Source: Emmonsiellopsis sp. PD_33 (Eukaryota; Ascomycota; Eurotiomycetes; Onygenales; Ajellomycetaceae). Taken from it: a DNA stretch of 64,000 bases. The stretch spans positions 124,001-188,000 of the forward strand of contig JANTQF010000005.1 of assembly GCA_032988165.1 (NCBI GenBank), read 5' to 3'. How positions within the stretch are numbered: position 1 is the stretch's first letter; each line of letters opens with the position of its first letter. Positions 22,732 to 36,500 of this stretch are shown here, piece after piece. The notes beneath the pieces were generated by a model. The model was not told the origin of the DNA and searched no databases. It saw only the letters and a list, made by a program, of their open reading frames with translations. The translations under genes and the position numbers were made by a program.

Positions 22732-25700
22732 ATGGAAGGGGGCAAACTGACCGCGCAGTCGTTGGCTTCCGTGCCAAAATTTAACTGGCAAGCATCCATT
22801 CCCCCCATGTGCGAGCTTGAAACTAATAATTGGTAGGGTGTTTTTGGTTGAACTTATCGTTTGCGGAATCCTGTGAGTATATCCTGCGGAAGAGTCGCTG
22901 AAGAAATGCTCGAGCTAATAAAGATATAGAACCCTCTTCTTCCTCTTCTACTTCAATCGACTCTTTGCAACCCTGGTTTCGTATCCCATCCGAGCGTATA
23001 CCTGGCATTACTACCGTGTTTATATCGACATCCATGCAATACAAATTTCGCTGCTTGGTGGACGGATATTTTTCAAAGGCTTTCGGTACCATGGAGAGAA
23101 TGAGACAATACTAGTCCAGTCGGGGTATCTGACATGGAGATACTGGCTTCGCTCTGTTCGAAAGGTTGATCTGTCCCGAAATGAGCAGCACACCACGTCT
23201 AGAACTAGCCAAGCAGGGAGATCATCGGATGGAGAAGATAATACTCGAAGCCCGAGTCCGAGCGTCGGGGAACGGGGAGGAATATCGGAGGCAAACCGCC
23301 TCCCTTGCCGTCTGGAGGTTACGCTCCACGGCGTGGAATGGTTTGTGTACAATAGGAGTGCGGCATACGACTCTATCCTCGCCGGGTTTGGATATGGCCC
23401 CGATAAGCAACCCGATAGCGATGAGCATGGCCCTGACGATCACTTCGAGGAGGGTGACAACGAAAAGGCGGATCCACGTAAATCAACACAGAAAGGCAGT
23501 GGTTCTAGCAGCAGCAGAGATTTTTCAAGATTCGCTACCGCAGTAGACACTTCAAGTTCGCCGCCCCAGCGGCGCGGTACGGCCACCACCAATGTATCCA
23601 ATTATAACACGACGACACGGGGAACCTCAATGTCTAGTTCGACAGATCCGTCAACTGATGACTCAACCAATGAGGGCCCGACCTCTAAGCTTCTGGCGCT
23701 GCTTCCGGTTCAGCTCGTTTGCCATAGGGGAGCAATGGTTATGGGCAATGAAACTACCAGAACAGTACTCACCACCAAATTTGACAAAGCATTGGGTCAG
23801 ATCGATGCTAGTAGCGCTGGTCCACTCGACTTGTTCCGGCAGATATTTGAATTTGATATTTACCACCCAGTTGTTCAGATGAGGCCGAATCCGGACTTTA
23901 AACAATCTCAACTAGCTGCTGCCAAAGGTCTCAGTGCTGCGAACGAAGACGATGAAACCGAACAGCAGCAGCAGAAACACGATTTCCATTGGAGATACCG
24001 ACGCCGCAGGCAGAAGATATGGCACAGCGTTCGTGATTTGATTCCATATTTCCAGAGGTCCGTGGAATCATTTCATATCGGCGTCGGGAACGATTGCGCT
24101 GCCGTCTTGGATACGTCAGCGAGGACCGGTTTGCCAGGTGAAGCCCGTTGGCTTGGTCTCACTCGTTATCTTGACGAAGATGATCGAGACGAACACGAAG
24201 GTTGGAGTTCTATTGAATATGGTCGCTTTTCGACCCTTGTCGATTGCCCAAGCGTTCATTTCAATTACTATTGGGATATTCCGGGGAAGGTATCAATGGA
24301 CCGAATGGGCTCTCGTCTTTCGGTTGTCAGGGTCTCTGACGATATCAACGGGACAGATCCTCCTGAGTGGGGATTGCATCTGACTGTGCGAGGCGGAGCT
24401 ATCAACTATGGCCCTTGGGCTGACAGAGAACGTGTTGGTATCCAATCGATATTTTTCCCAAATTTTTACCGAGATTCGCAGCCAAGTCCTCCCCTGGCAC
24501 CCCGGAGGTTGAGACAAAGTACTCAATTCAAATTGACTATCGATATCGAAAGGGAAACCACTATCAGAATTCCAACAAGAGAAGCATCGAAGGATTGGCT
24601 ATGGAAGGGTCGTGTTGACGCTGTCTGCGGCATTTCGAAATTGAAGACCCAGAAGGAGAAGAAACATCCACGAGATACAGACGCCGAAAAAAGCACCCAT
24701 GGACCAGACATACGCCCCTTTGGTTGGCTTGCACTCCGAATAGATGCAAATTCTACAGTAAGATATTCAATGGATATGGTTGCGTCGTCTGCAGGATACC
24801 ACAACCAGCTCGACCTCGATTTACGTGGAAGCAGAATGACCTCAAGCGTAAATCATGGGTTGTTGTGGAAGTCAGGACCTCAGACTATTTCATGCGACTT
24901 GTCAAACCCTCTACAGTGGAACACTCTGCATACCTGGACCGTTGGTATTGATAGCCAGGATCTTGAGCTATTCTTGCTTAGAGACCATATATTTCTCCTG
25001 ACAGACCTGGTAGGCGACTGGACATCAGGCCCTCCATCTGATTTCTACACCTTTGTGCCTTTCCACTACAACATCGATTTTTCGTTTACCAATGTTCAAC
25101 TTTTTATGAACGTGAACGACTCCAACATAATAAATAATCCATCGGATTTAAATGATAATGCTTTCCTCATAATAAAGGGTGAGACTCTCACCTCCCACGT
25201 TGATATCCCGGCGGAGAAATATATACCAACTCGCAATGCCGTCTCATTCGACCTCAACCTGTCGAACGGATCAATTGACCTGCTTACACCACTGTGGAAT
25301 ACACAACGTCTATTCCTTCCGGAAACCTCCGTGGCAACACTGAAAAATATGAAGCTTATTGGAAGTTACAATTACAATCTCGGCACGTCGTCTGCCCTAA
25401 CAGATACCCTGGAGGTGGACATTGTCGGTGTCTCTCCCAAGCTCTATCTTTACGGCTTTTTAGTCAGATACTTCCTGAAAATCAAGGAGAATTATTTCGG
25501 CGAATACATGCACTTCAAAACGCTGGAAGAATTCCAGGAGCTACTTGCGAAACCTCAAACCCCAGAGGAAAGCAGCGGTTTAAACCCGTCCCCGAAGACA
25601 AACGACCTTGATGTCTTCATTCAGGTGCATGCGGACCATGCTAGTGTTCTTATACCTACTAATATATACGACCGTTCGAATTGTTTGAGGATCAATGCAA

Positions 25701-28700
25701 TATCTCTCGACACAGACGTTAGGTTTACCAATTATTATATGGACCTCGAAACGTCATTTAGCCCCTTGGAAATGGTTACAATGTCCACCGGTTCCGATGG
25801 CTCCCATCTCGCCTCGCACCCACAGTTATTTGTTGATGGATTGTCAATATACGGGCATCGCCTTTTCGGACTGCCTCCAACGGAACCAACCTATGTATGC
25901 AACTGGGACTTCCGAGTAGGCCAAATTGGAGGAGAGTGTTCGCCTACCTTTTTAAAACTAGCAACATCGGCTGTAAGGTTTGTTGGATTTTCTTTCGACG
26001 ATGAAGAGAATGCGCTGCCGCCGATTCACCCAATCGTTCTCCATGATGTGACGTTCCTCCGAGCCAAAATAAACAGCATAAAATTATGGGTTCTGGTAGA
26101 CGAGGCTGCCCTCCTGCTTAGTTCGGGCATACTAGACATCGATTTCAACGACTGGGCAGGTTCAAGTTTCTCTGAGCGCCTAAATGTGATTCTACCAGAT
26201 CTTGTGCTCGCAGCAGTGGATCGAAAAGCTGCAACTCGGTTACGGGATCCCTCTCATCAAACGGTCCCTACGTATGCCTACTTTCAAACATCGCTCGCAT
26301 TTCGAATGGTGGAACGGAAGACGGATTTCCTAGCCACTCGCGCTTTTCAGCAGGAACATATTCGCATACATGATAAACGGTCCAATAGAACTCCGTGGTT
26401 GCTGCACAATGATGAAAACAAACCCCCATCGAGCATTATAGAGCATGGGCATGCAAAACTCAACCCGCCAGCAATGGTCATCCCACCAATGCCAGAACCC
26501 ATTCGGACAATTGGTAGCTTATATCCAGGCTCTTCAATTTCCTCGTCTTCAAGCTTCCGGTACACATCTGATGAGCAAAGTTCGATTCTCTCATCTCGAT
26601 CCTCGAACTCGATCCCAAGGAACCGCCAAAACAATGATCAAATACGACGTGCAGCATCTGTCACGCTGCGCAGTGAAACATCTGAACCTGTTTTCTACGA
26701 CACCAGTACTACCCACTGGAGAAACACGGAAAGAATTCCTTCTGGGAGTCGAGCCTCCCAGAGTCTCAGGTCTAGGGAACGCCCACGAGAGAGTACAGTT
26801 ACAACCCCCACAAAACCATTGTCTAGTGCCTGGGTCGCACCCCACTTCCATTTCAGTGCGATCAAACCGGATACTGGGGATGTTCCTGATTTCTCACCTG
26901 TCAACGATGTCCAGGAGCAAGACGAGTGGGATTCTGGCGAAGTCTATATCAATCCAGGACCCGAATATGAGAACGCCGCACACAAGTTCGTCCTTGTGGA
27001 GTCTAAGCATGGATTACGCGGATTCTTCTCGCCAGATGCATTGTACGCAATCTCGTCTCTTTTGGATGACCTCCAACCTAGTCATCCCGTGGACGTGATT
27101 GATAATCTCCAAGCCAGTGTTATTTCAGATATTTTGGCTCATGAAAAGGCGATGGCTAAACCCAAAAAAATTACCAACTTCTCCATTCGCATTTCCCGAT
27201 CTCACGTTAGAGTCGTACATTCGTCTGTTTCCACGGATGAAAGGGCCTTGGGGAGGTTTCGTGACCAGTATGATATTAAACTTTCCCGGGCTCAGGCTAC
27301 GTTCCGTTCGACAGTCGAAAACCGACGAGAAGATCAAACACCACCTAAGCAACTAGGTGTCACTATGCATGTATCGGCCGATTCGATTTTTCTCTCCGCT
27401 CAGGGGGAAAAGCTCGACGCATTCGATCGCAAAGGCCTACTTCATTGCGAATTGGCGGATACGCTCTTTTGGTCTGTATCCCAGCAAAGCCATCGTTCTC
27501 GCCTCCAAATTCAAAATATCGAGACCGTAACATCGAACAAATCTGTAGAAGACTTGGCATTCCTGATTGACCGAACTACTAGACTGGCTAACTCGGTGAT
27601 GACCCCTTTTGAGGAGGTTTCTGCTTCGCGAACCAGGCGGCTTCGGTCACTTGTTTACAGCCTTACGAACTACGGCTCTCAAACCCCAGATCCACTTTTT
27701 CTGACAAGGACCTCATATGTCTTACGAGCCGCGGGAGAGCACTTGAGGCTGAACGATTCGTGGAAAATCATATCTCGATTACGCAACATATACAAGTCCT
27801 TACCGGAAGATCAAGTCGCAAATTTAACTGCAGATTGCTTGGCCAATTCGATTCCCTATCCTTCAGATGCACGAGCTACAGTTTTGTCAAGCTTTGACCA
27901 ATGGCGAACCTGGGATCTTGCCCACGTTAAGAAGAGCTCTGTAATGAAAGCCATATGGGATGAAGTCGATGATGATCAACTCAAGCCATCCCAGTCGGTA
28001 CCTCAGGGCATATCTCTCTATCTGAACCGGATCAAATTCTGTCTGGATCCCGGTCCGAAAGAGAACGAACTACTAATCCAGGATCTGACAAGTTCCATTA
28101 ACATCAGCATGGGGCCTAGGAGTGCTTCACCAGCTACAGACACACCAATTCGCTCCGTCATCGTCCAGGCGTACTGCTCTGATCTCTCTGTTGGACTCAA
28201 ATGGGAGATCTGTGAACTCATTGAAGGCATTCTGAAAAACATCTCCAAAACGACGAAGCAAACAAGTGTTTTGTCTCAAAGTTCGCCGGAACCCAAAATT
28301 TCTGAAGAGTTTCAGTTTGTTTTCGTTGCCAATAATGGCTCCGTTGTCTTGGATGGAATCAACGTCAATATCGCCCTACTTGGTAGTGGCATCAAGTGCT
28401 CTGTTATTCATCAGCCTCCCAGCAAAGATTCGCGTAGCTCTACGAGCGTGATTGTTAGTTCTGATGAGACTTCGGCGCAGTTCACGAGTAGATCAAAAGA
28501 GCTGATGATTTGGCGGCTTTGGAATCCGAACGTTTTTCTATCACACAGTTCACAGATGAGCAAGTCGCGTGTTAAACATGATTGGAGATCCGCAGCTGCA
28601 TGCAAGATGCTGCGCTATGACATGAACGAGGATCCATTGGGTTTGGTTCAAGTGGCGGATCGAATAGTGGAGGACGAAGTCAAATACATTCTCGATTTAA

Positions 28701-31700
28701 TCTCGGGCCTCGAACTTCCCCCAGCGCAGCAGCCCATGCAACCGTCACCCAAGAAAAATGTCATCCATCGCCTCCGTGTTGCTACGTTCTTGGACGATTA
28801 CCAAATACGATTCGTGCTTCTCCCATCCTTGGTATATGTAATTTCCGGGGAGGTCGCCAGACTCTCTATTGCCCCGGCTAAAGGATCGAAATTAGTCGTC
28901 GATTTTGATATCAAGAACAACTCCCACAAATTCTGGACTGGCAATGACAAGGAAACTAGCATCATCTCAGCACTGGACATCCCGCCTATTAACGGAAGAA
29001 TCATGGTAGCGACGTCACCCAATCGTACTTTTTTGGATATTGACTCGACCATTGAACTGATCAAGGTCGATGCTGGTGCTATTCGCAATTTGCTGGGTGC
29101 GGTAAATGGACCGGAAATATCGCATTTATTGTCCGACTTGGACCACGATGTGCGGATTCTTAAACGACACCTCGACCGCGTCATCCCTCCTGGGGCCAAG
29201 TCGCCTATAGCCAAACCAGATGACCAAACCCACGATCTAGTTTACAGGGTACGATTTACATTGGCTGGTATTGGAATCTTTGCCACTGCTCCTGGCTTGG
29301 GTAGCAAGGACTATTCGGCCGATATGGAATTCAAATTTGGAATGGTACAGGCTCATTTGGAAAATGCTGCACCCAGTGGTCCTGTGCTTGATTATCCCGA
29401 GTTCCAAATCCACCTCTCTCAGATAAGTTTCGACCTAAAGAAACGCGACAAAGTAGGGACGTATCCGTACGGGAGTTTGGTACTGGACGCGCAGATATTC
29501 GGGACTTCGAAAGTCAACGATAGCGGTGATGTTGTGCGATATTACCATTTGGTCAATAAGGGTCTCGAGATTGAATTGTTTGCGGAAACCGCTTCGATGA
29601 TAGTTGACATCGCAGCCCATCTCCAGGAACGACTCAAGACTCTTGACCTATCGCATGAAATCAGCCAGCTCAGAAAACTACGCTTGCTTACCTCCCCTGA
29701 AAGGAAACGAAACACAAAGGTTCCCGTGATCGAGACTACTGACCAGTCCAACACGAAGAATCTTTTCAACGCTATGTACTCAGTCGAACTCGCAGATATC
29801 CAAGTCAGTTGGATAATTTCTGCGCCCGACTCCTCCCATTCCGGTACATATAGCAGACAGGCAGAGGACCTTGTTTTCTCAATCCGAAAGATAGAGCTTT
29901 CGACCAAGAAAGAAAATGCTGCTCGTCTGAGGATAGCAGATATGCAATTTCAAATGGTGCCTTTGCAAGCGGATAAGAGGAACCGGTCACAGAACTCAGC
30001 GCTCTTGCCTGAAATTGTCTTTAATGTCGCATATGTGTCTAACGGGTCTGAACGTCGACTGGCATTCCAGGCCGCTGGTAAATCGCTGGATATTCGGATG
30101 ACGTCAGAATTCATACTTCCAGCAAGTCTCCTCCAGGATTCAATAGCATTAGCCAGCGAAAAGCTTCGGGAGGCGAACAGTCTATGGAGTGCAGCTATTC
30201 CGCCGGAAAAGAGGCCCAAAAATCCTAGCACAGGAATCATACGGCTTGCATCTCTCCTTGTTGATGCTGATTTCGCTGGAGCGGTAGTCAGCTTGCAGGG
30301 CCGACAGGATGACGGAACCAGTGTTCTCTCGCCAGCTACAAGGCATAATCGGGCCTCTGGCGGCGGCAAGTATGGGCAGTACATACAACAGGACTCTACG
30401 ACTACGGCGACTCTTCGAGCCCCTGGGGTTGCATTGAAGGTTCAATTCGAGGACACTGGAAGCGACGAGCCAACCTTGAACGCTGAGATGAAGGTTGATG
30501 CATCTACCAATGTCCTCCATCCCACCGTTGTGCCTCTGATTACGCAAATATCTGACAGCGTTAAAGAGGTCGTGGGCGAATCAGATGGAGACCCAAGTCA
30601 GGCCCCACAAAAAGCCGCCCAGGAGAAAGCTATCGGTAAAAATGACCCTACTACTATCCTTGGACGGTGCAAGTTAAACGTTGGATTGTGGATATGTAGG
30701 CAGGAGTTTACCCTTAGCTGCCAGCCAATTGCGCGGGTTCTAGCCACTGCGTGTTTCGAGGATAGCTACATTACAGTCAACACAGTTCAATCCTCGGAAC
30801 AAAGGCGATTTTTTGCCATGTCTCTGGCCTTTAACGCTCTACAGGCTTCCGTCAAGCACGTGTACTCCAGCGAATCAACGGCGAGTTTTACCGTTGACTC
30901 TCTTGTCATGTCATTGATGAACAGCAAGCACGTCAGTTCTAGCAGTGGCATCTCAGCGATCTTGAAGGTTAGCCCCATGAAGGTGCAGGTGAACGCTAAG
31001 CAAGTTCAAGACTTCCTCCTCTTCCGCGAGATATGGCTTCCGCCAGACGAGTCACCAAACAAGCCAGCAGCTTCTCAGCAATCTACGCACGATTCACAGG
31101 CATACATTGTTCAACGATACCAGCAAATGGCTGCAACGGGCTCATTCCCATGGAACTCTGTGATTGCGATAATGCAGCTTGACATCCAACTCGACCTAGG
31201 ACAGACGCTGGGCAAATCAGAATTCACGATTAAGGACTTGTGGTTGTCCTCGAAGAAATCATCCGATTGGGAACAAAATCTCTGCATTGGATTTGAGACT
31301 GTTGCCATTGAGAGCAAGGGACGGCTAAGCGGGATTATCGGACTCCATGACTTCAAGGTTTGGACGTCAATCCGGTGGCCGGACAACGATCAAACGTATC
31401 AGACGCCTCTTATCCAAGCATCTATCGGATTCAACCAGTTACAAGCTAAAGTGTCGTTCGAATATCAGCCATTCTTGGTGGTAGATGTCACATCTTTCGA
31501 CTTTCTGATGTACAACGTGCGAAATGCTTCCGTTACGCAGAAAGACCACCTCGTCAGTGTTCTTGATGGGGACAGGTTCCAAGTATTTTGCACTGCATTG
31601 ACAGCGTCACAGGCATTGGCTTTATACCAGACAATACAAAAGCTGGCCCAAGACAAGCAATCTGCGTACGAAGCATCCTTGAAAGAGATTGAAAAATTCC

Positions 31701-32575
31701 TCCTGCGCCGCAAGTCCACGCTACATATTGGTGAAGCATTACAGATCGGAGCCGAACCCGCCCCGCGGGATGACGATAGCAACCCTAAAATGCCGATATC
31801 CCTCCACACGGACGTGGTGGTTAATCTAAAAGCCATCAACATCGGCGCCTTTCCCAGCACGTTTGATGACAACCAGATCTTCAAGCTTGTTGCCCTAGAT
31901 GCTGTCGCCCGTTTCTCCGTCGCAGCCGAAGACTCACGAATCCATAGTGCACTGGGCCTCACCCTTGGCCAGCTACGGGTAGCCCTATCGGGGGTCAGTC
32001 GTCCAACGGTGCCGCCGTCCGAAGAGCTTTCCGTGCAGGAGATTGTCAGACGTGCTGATGACTCGCGTGGCGGGACGATCCTCAAGGTGCCTCGAGTGGT
32101 TGCAAGCATGCAGACGTGGCAAACCCCGATGTCGAATCACATTGAGTATATATTCAAGAGCTCGTTCGAAGGCAAGGTGGATGTGGGTTGGAACTACTCG
32201 CGCATCAGTTTCATCCGTAGCATGTGGACGAACCATTCGAACGCGCTTGCGAGCCGTCTGGGCAAGCCTCTTCCTCAACCGGCGGTCCAGATTACGCGGG
32301 AACGAGAAGGCGAGGAAGGCGAGGACAATGGACAGGGGAAGATTACTGCCGTGGTCAACGTGCCGCAGTCGAAGTACACATATACGGCCATGGAGCCTCC
32401 GGTGATCGAGACGCCGCAGCTACGGGATATGGGGGAGGCGACGCCCCCTCTGGAGTGGATTGGGCTGCACCGGGACAAACTCCCGAACATCACGCACCAG
32501 ATCATTATTGTGACGCTGATGGAGATCGCGAAGGACGTGGAGGATGCGTACACGAAGATTCTGGGGTCGTCATAG
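22732..32575 (+). CDS. CSF1: Csf1, bridge-like lipid transfer protein (BLTP1/Tweek/KIAA1109 family)
   Basis: This is a giant rod-shaped lipid-transfer protein. Yeast Csf1 acts at ER contact sites in lipid homeostasis, cold tolerance and GPI-anchor synthesis. The model has exon 1 at 22732-22787, exon 2 at 22837-22872 and one huge exon at 22930-32575, giving 3245 residues, close to the family norm of about 3000. Intron 1 (22788-22836, 49 bp) begins with GC, not GT (GCAAGC, branch CTAAT, TAG). Using it restores the conserved N-terminal anchor FNWVFLVELIVCGIL. Intron 2 (22873-22929) has GTGAGT and CTAAT. The N-terminal transmembrane helix (residues about 18-45) is followed by the family block IRAYTWHYYRVYIDI and ISLLGGRIFFKGFRYHG. 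The rest is beta-rich repeating-groove sequence with low-complexity inserts near residues 200-260 and around 1250-1350. Identification is firm. Confidence 0.96.
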
Positions 32576-32897
32576 AGCTATCTCCTTGCTGTACTTTCCT
32601 TTTTTGCGTCATTGTATTTTTTAAATTGGTTGCATTTGACTTGGGTGACTCACATGGTTTGGGTTGGAGTTTCTTATGACTGACTGCTGGGCTGTGTTTG
32701 TTCCTGCTTATGGTGTCCCGATGACCAATCTACAGTGTCAGCGGGTTGTTCCGGCGTTCCCATGGCATTTGCCCCTCGTCCTCGTCCCCAGCAAGCCATT
32801 AAGATGGCGGTCAGTGGCGGCGATGATTTGCAGGCGCCGTTGCATGTTCTGCATATATTGGTGTTTCTCCCTAAGTTAGCGTATTAGAGTTTCCGTA

Positions 32898-32928
32898 CAG
32901 TCACAACAAGATTCCAGCGTACCCTACC
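32898..32928 (+). promoter_or_regulatory. Homol-D-like and Homol-E-like box pair
   Basis: CAGTCACA at 32898-32905 matches the Homol-D box and ACCCTACC at 32921-32928 matches the start of the Homol-E box. Both are known promoter elements of fission-yeast ribosomal protein genes. They lie about 15 bp apart and roughly 0.6 kb upstream of the EF2 ATG. The match is seen in the sequence; function here is inference. Confidence 0.4.
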
Positions 32929-33231
32929 GGCTCTACACTGCCAGCCCCCGTAGCAACCGCAGAGTTCGCGTTGACTCAGAATAGAGGTCGGAGGCTGTAT
33001 TCTGCACAGCTTTCCATGTTTGCCGCGGGGATAGAGTTGGCTGTGCGGCGGCGGGCGGGCGTGGTAAGTTACGGCGTGACGTAAAATACGGGCAGAGGTA
33101 CCGCGCAGGTCACTTTCGGGCGGCGGCGGGGCAGCGGGGTACCGGGGCGGTACACGGCGCGATACGGCGATACGCTGGCGAAACCAGCGCACACAGCGGC
33201 TGCCCCTCTATCGCGATTTGAAATCGGAAAA

Positions 33232-33300
33232 TCCCTTCCCCTCGCTCCCAGCCCAACCTCCTCCTCTTCTTTTCTCTTCTTCTCTCTCTCTCCTCCCACC
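33232..33300 (+). promoter_or_regulatory. CT-rich tract upstream of EF2
   Basis: This is a stretch of nearly pure C/T on the coding strand, including a run of TC dinucleotides. Such pyrimidine tracts commonly lie at or just upstream of transcription start sites of highly expressed filamentous-fungal genes. It is consistent with the strong expression expected for elongation factor 2. Confidence 0.6.
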
Positions 33301-33501
33301 ACCGCGAGGCTTTCTCAACTGCATCCCCGCCCGAGCTGGTTTCTTCTCTCGGTCTCAGTCTTCCTCTCCTCCCCTTCTGAACTTCCCTCAGGTCGAGCTA
33401 GCTCTCGATTCTGTTGTGTGTTCCTTTTCCTGAAAGAAGAAAAAAAATTCTTATCGCACAACCCCGCCTCTAGGGCCCTGTAACAAAGCAAATCCGTCAA
33501 G

Positions 33502-36500
33502 ATGGTCAAGTACGTCCTCCCCAACACCCCCCCATGCTCTTCTGCCGTCGTTCTCTTGCAGTCCTGCCTCTCTGCCTGGCCGTGATACTGTCTATTTTCT
33601 CTTTTTTTCGTCTTTTGTGGCTTTCTTTCCCCCTCGTTGATGACATCATGACACTGCGCACATTGCTGACTTATGGCGCCCACACAGCTTCACCGTCGAG
33701 GAGGTACGTTTTCCGCTGCGCTCAGGGCGCAATGGCTCTGCTAATGGGGACTAATGGGATATCTAGATCCGTCAATTGATGGACCGTCCGGCCAACATCC
33801 GGAACATGTCCGTCATTGCCCACGGTATGTCCTCTGTCTCCAGGGCCAAGACTTTCCCCAATTGAACCCCTTGCTGACCCAACCGTCGCAGTCGATCACG
33901 GCAAGTCGACTCTTACCGACTCCCTGGTCCAGCGTGCTGGTATCATTTCTGCCGCCAAGGCTGGTGAAGCCCGTTTCACCGATACCCGTCAGGACGAGCA
34001 GGACCGGTGTATCACCATCAAGTCCACCGCCATCTCCCTCTATGCCCATCTCCAGGATGAGGATGATCTCAAGGACATCCCCCAGCAGGTCGATGGTAAC
34101 GAGTTCTTGATCAACTTGATCGATTCGCCAGGTCACGTCGATTTCTCGTCTGAGGTCACTGCTGCCCTCCGTGTCACTGACGGTGCCCTCGTCGTCGTCG
34201 ACTGTGTCTCTGGTGTCTGCGTCCAGACCGAGACTGTGCTCCGACAGGCCCTTGGTGAGCGTATCAAGCCCGTCTGTATCATCAACAAGGTCGACCGTGC
34301 TCTCCTCGAGCTGCAAGTCTCCAAGGAAGATCTGTACCAGTCCTTCTCGAGAACAATCGAGTCCGTCAACGTCATCATCGCTACCTACTTCGACAAGGCC
34401 CTTGGTGATGTCCAGGTCTACCCCTACAAGGGAACCGTTGCTTTCGGTTCCGGTCTCCACGGCTGGGCTTTCACTGTCCGCCAATTTGCTGTCAAGTACG
34501 CCAAGAAATTCGGTGTTGACCGCAACAAGATGATGGAGCGTCTCTGGGTAAGATTCCCCCCCCCCCTCATCTGGACTGAGGCACTCAATTTTTTTCTCTC
34601 TGTTCGCTTACTAATGCCATATACAGGGCGACAACTACTTCAACCCCAAGACCAAGAAGTGGACCAAGTCTGGTGAGTATGAGGGCAAGACTCTCGAGCG
34701 TGCCTTTAACCAGTTCATCCTCGACCCCATCTTCAGGATCTTCAATGCCGTCACCCACTCCAAGAAGGAGGAGATCGCCACCCTCCTTGAGAAGCTTGAG
34801 GTCAAGCTCACCACCGAGGAGAAGGAGTTGGAGGGCAAGCCCCTCCTCAAGGCTGTCATGAAGAAATTCTTGCCCGCTGCCGATGCCCTCATGGAGATGA
34901 TGGTTCTCCACCTCCCATCCCCCGTCACCGCTCAGCGCTACCGTGCCGAGACTCTGTACGAGGGTCCTACCGATGATGCCGCCTGCATTGGTATCCGTGA
35001 CTGCGACGCCAAGGCTCCTCTCATGCTCTACGTCTCTAAGATGGTGCCAACCTCTGATAAGGGTCGTTTCTATGCTTTCGGCCGTGTCTTCTCCGGTACC
35101 GTCCGCTCCGGCCTCAAGGTCCGCATCCAGGGCCCCAACTACACCCCTGGCAAGAAGGAGGATCTGTTCATCAAGGCTATCCAGCGTACCATTCTCATGA
35201 TGGGCCGCTTCATCGAGCCCATTGAGGATGTCCCCGCTGGTAACATCCTTGGTCTGGTTGGTGTCGATCAGTTCTTGCTCAAGTCTGGTACCCTTACCAC
35301 CGACGAGACTGCCCACAACATGAAGGTCATGAAGTTCTCCGTCTCCCCTGTCGTCCGTCGCTCCGTTGAGGTCAAGAACGCCAACGATCTTCCCAAGCTC
35401 GTCGAAGGTCTCAAGCGCCTGTCCAAGTCCGATCCTTGCGTTCTGACTACCATCTCCGAGTCCGGTGAGCACATCGTTGCCGGTGCCGGTGAATTGCACT
35501 TGGAAATTTGCTTGAAGGATCTCGAGGAGGACCATGCCGGTGTTCCCCTCCGCATCTCCGACCCCGTCGTCTCTTACCGTGAGACCGTCGGTGGTACCTC
35601 CAGCATTACTGCCCTGTCCAAGTCCCCCAACAAGCACAACCGTCTCTATGTCACTGCTGAGCCCCTGGCTGAGGAGGTCTCCAAGGACATCGAGGACGGA
35701 AAGATCGGTCCCCGTGACGACTTCAAGGCCCGTGCCCGTATCCTTGCTGATGAGCACGGATGGGATGTCACTGATGCACGAAAGATTTGGTGCTTCGGTC
35801 CCGACACCAACGGTGCCAACTTGCTCGTTGACCAGACCAAGGCCGTCCAGTACCTCAACGAAATCAAGGATTCCGTCGTCTCTGGATTCCAGTGGGCCAC
35901 CCGTGAGGGTCCCGTTGCCGAGGAGCCCATGCGCTCCGTCCGCTTCAACATCCTCGACGTCACCCTCCACGCCGATGCTATCCATCGTGGTGGTGGACAG
36001 ATCATCCCTACTGCTCGTCGTGTCCTCTACGCCGCCACCCTCTTGGCCGATCCCGGTATTCTCGAGCCCGTCTTCTTGGTCGAGATCCAGGTTCCCGAGC
36101 AGGCCATGGGTGGTATCTACGGTGTCCTTACCCGACGACGTGGTCACGTCTTCTCTGAGGAGCAACGCCCCGGAACCCCTCTCTTCACCGTCAAGGCCTA
36201 CCTGCCCGTCAACGAGTCCTTCGGCTTCGCTGCCGATCTCCGTTCCGGCACTGGTGGTCAAGCCTTCCCTCAATCCGTCTTCGATCACTGGCAGATCCTG
36301 CCCGGTGGATCTCCCCTCGACACCACCACCAAGCCTGGCCAGGTTGTTACTGAGATGCGGAAACGCAAGGGTATCAAGGAGGTTGTACCAGGTGTTGAGA
36401 ACGTAAGTTTCGAATGCTCTCTTGTGCTTTTGTTTTTATATGCTTTGATGACGGAATTAACTAACCACCTTCTTCTCTGTAGTATTACGACAAATTGTAA
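33502..36500 (+). CDS. EFT2: Translation elongation factor 2 (eEF2)
   Basis: This GTPase drives ribosomal translocation in the cytosol. Six exons are 33502-33509 (8 nt), 33688-33703 (16 nt), 33767-33824, 33892-34547, 34627-36402 and 36483-36500, giving 843 residues, the expected length. Visible G-domain motifs are the P-loop AHVDHGKST (residues 26-34), the switch-I segment RFTDTRQDEQDR with the threonine targeted by eEF2 kinase in other species, DSPGHVDF and NKVD. The diphthamide histidine lies at codon 699 in LHADAIHRGGGQ, the same number as in yeast. The protein ends in the diagnostic YYDKL encoded by a tiny last exon. The third intron falls inside the P-loop region. Codon use is strongly biased to C-ending codons, as expected of a highly expressed gene, and this also opens a long spurious antisense frame. 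Confidence 0.98.

Larger units (their letters stand above)
32576..33501. other. EF2 upstream region
   Basis: This region lies between the CSF1 stop and the EF2 start. It is GC-rich around 33040-33190 and holds a Homol-D-like element, a Homol-E-like element and a CRE-like TGACGTAA at 33077-33084. A long pyrimidine tract lies nearer the gene. The latter two parts are typical of strongly expressed fungal translation genes. Confidence 0.6.

Noticed and set aside
33534..33779. 81-codon frame across the first EF2 introns
   Set aside because: It overlaps the first two EF2 introns and the tiny second exon, which must be read in another frame to give the conserved N-terminus.
34585..36288. 567-codon open frame antisense to EF2
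   Set aside because: It exactly mirrors the strongly biased EF2 coding exon; C-ending codons suppress stops on the opposite strand. Its translation is low-complexity Gly/Leu/Asp with no domain.
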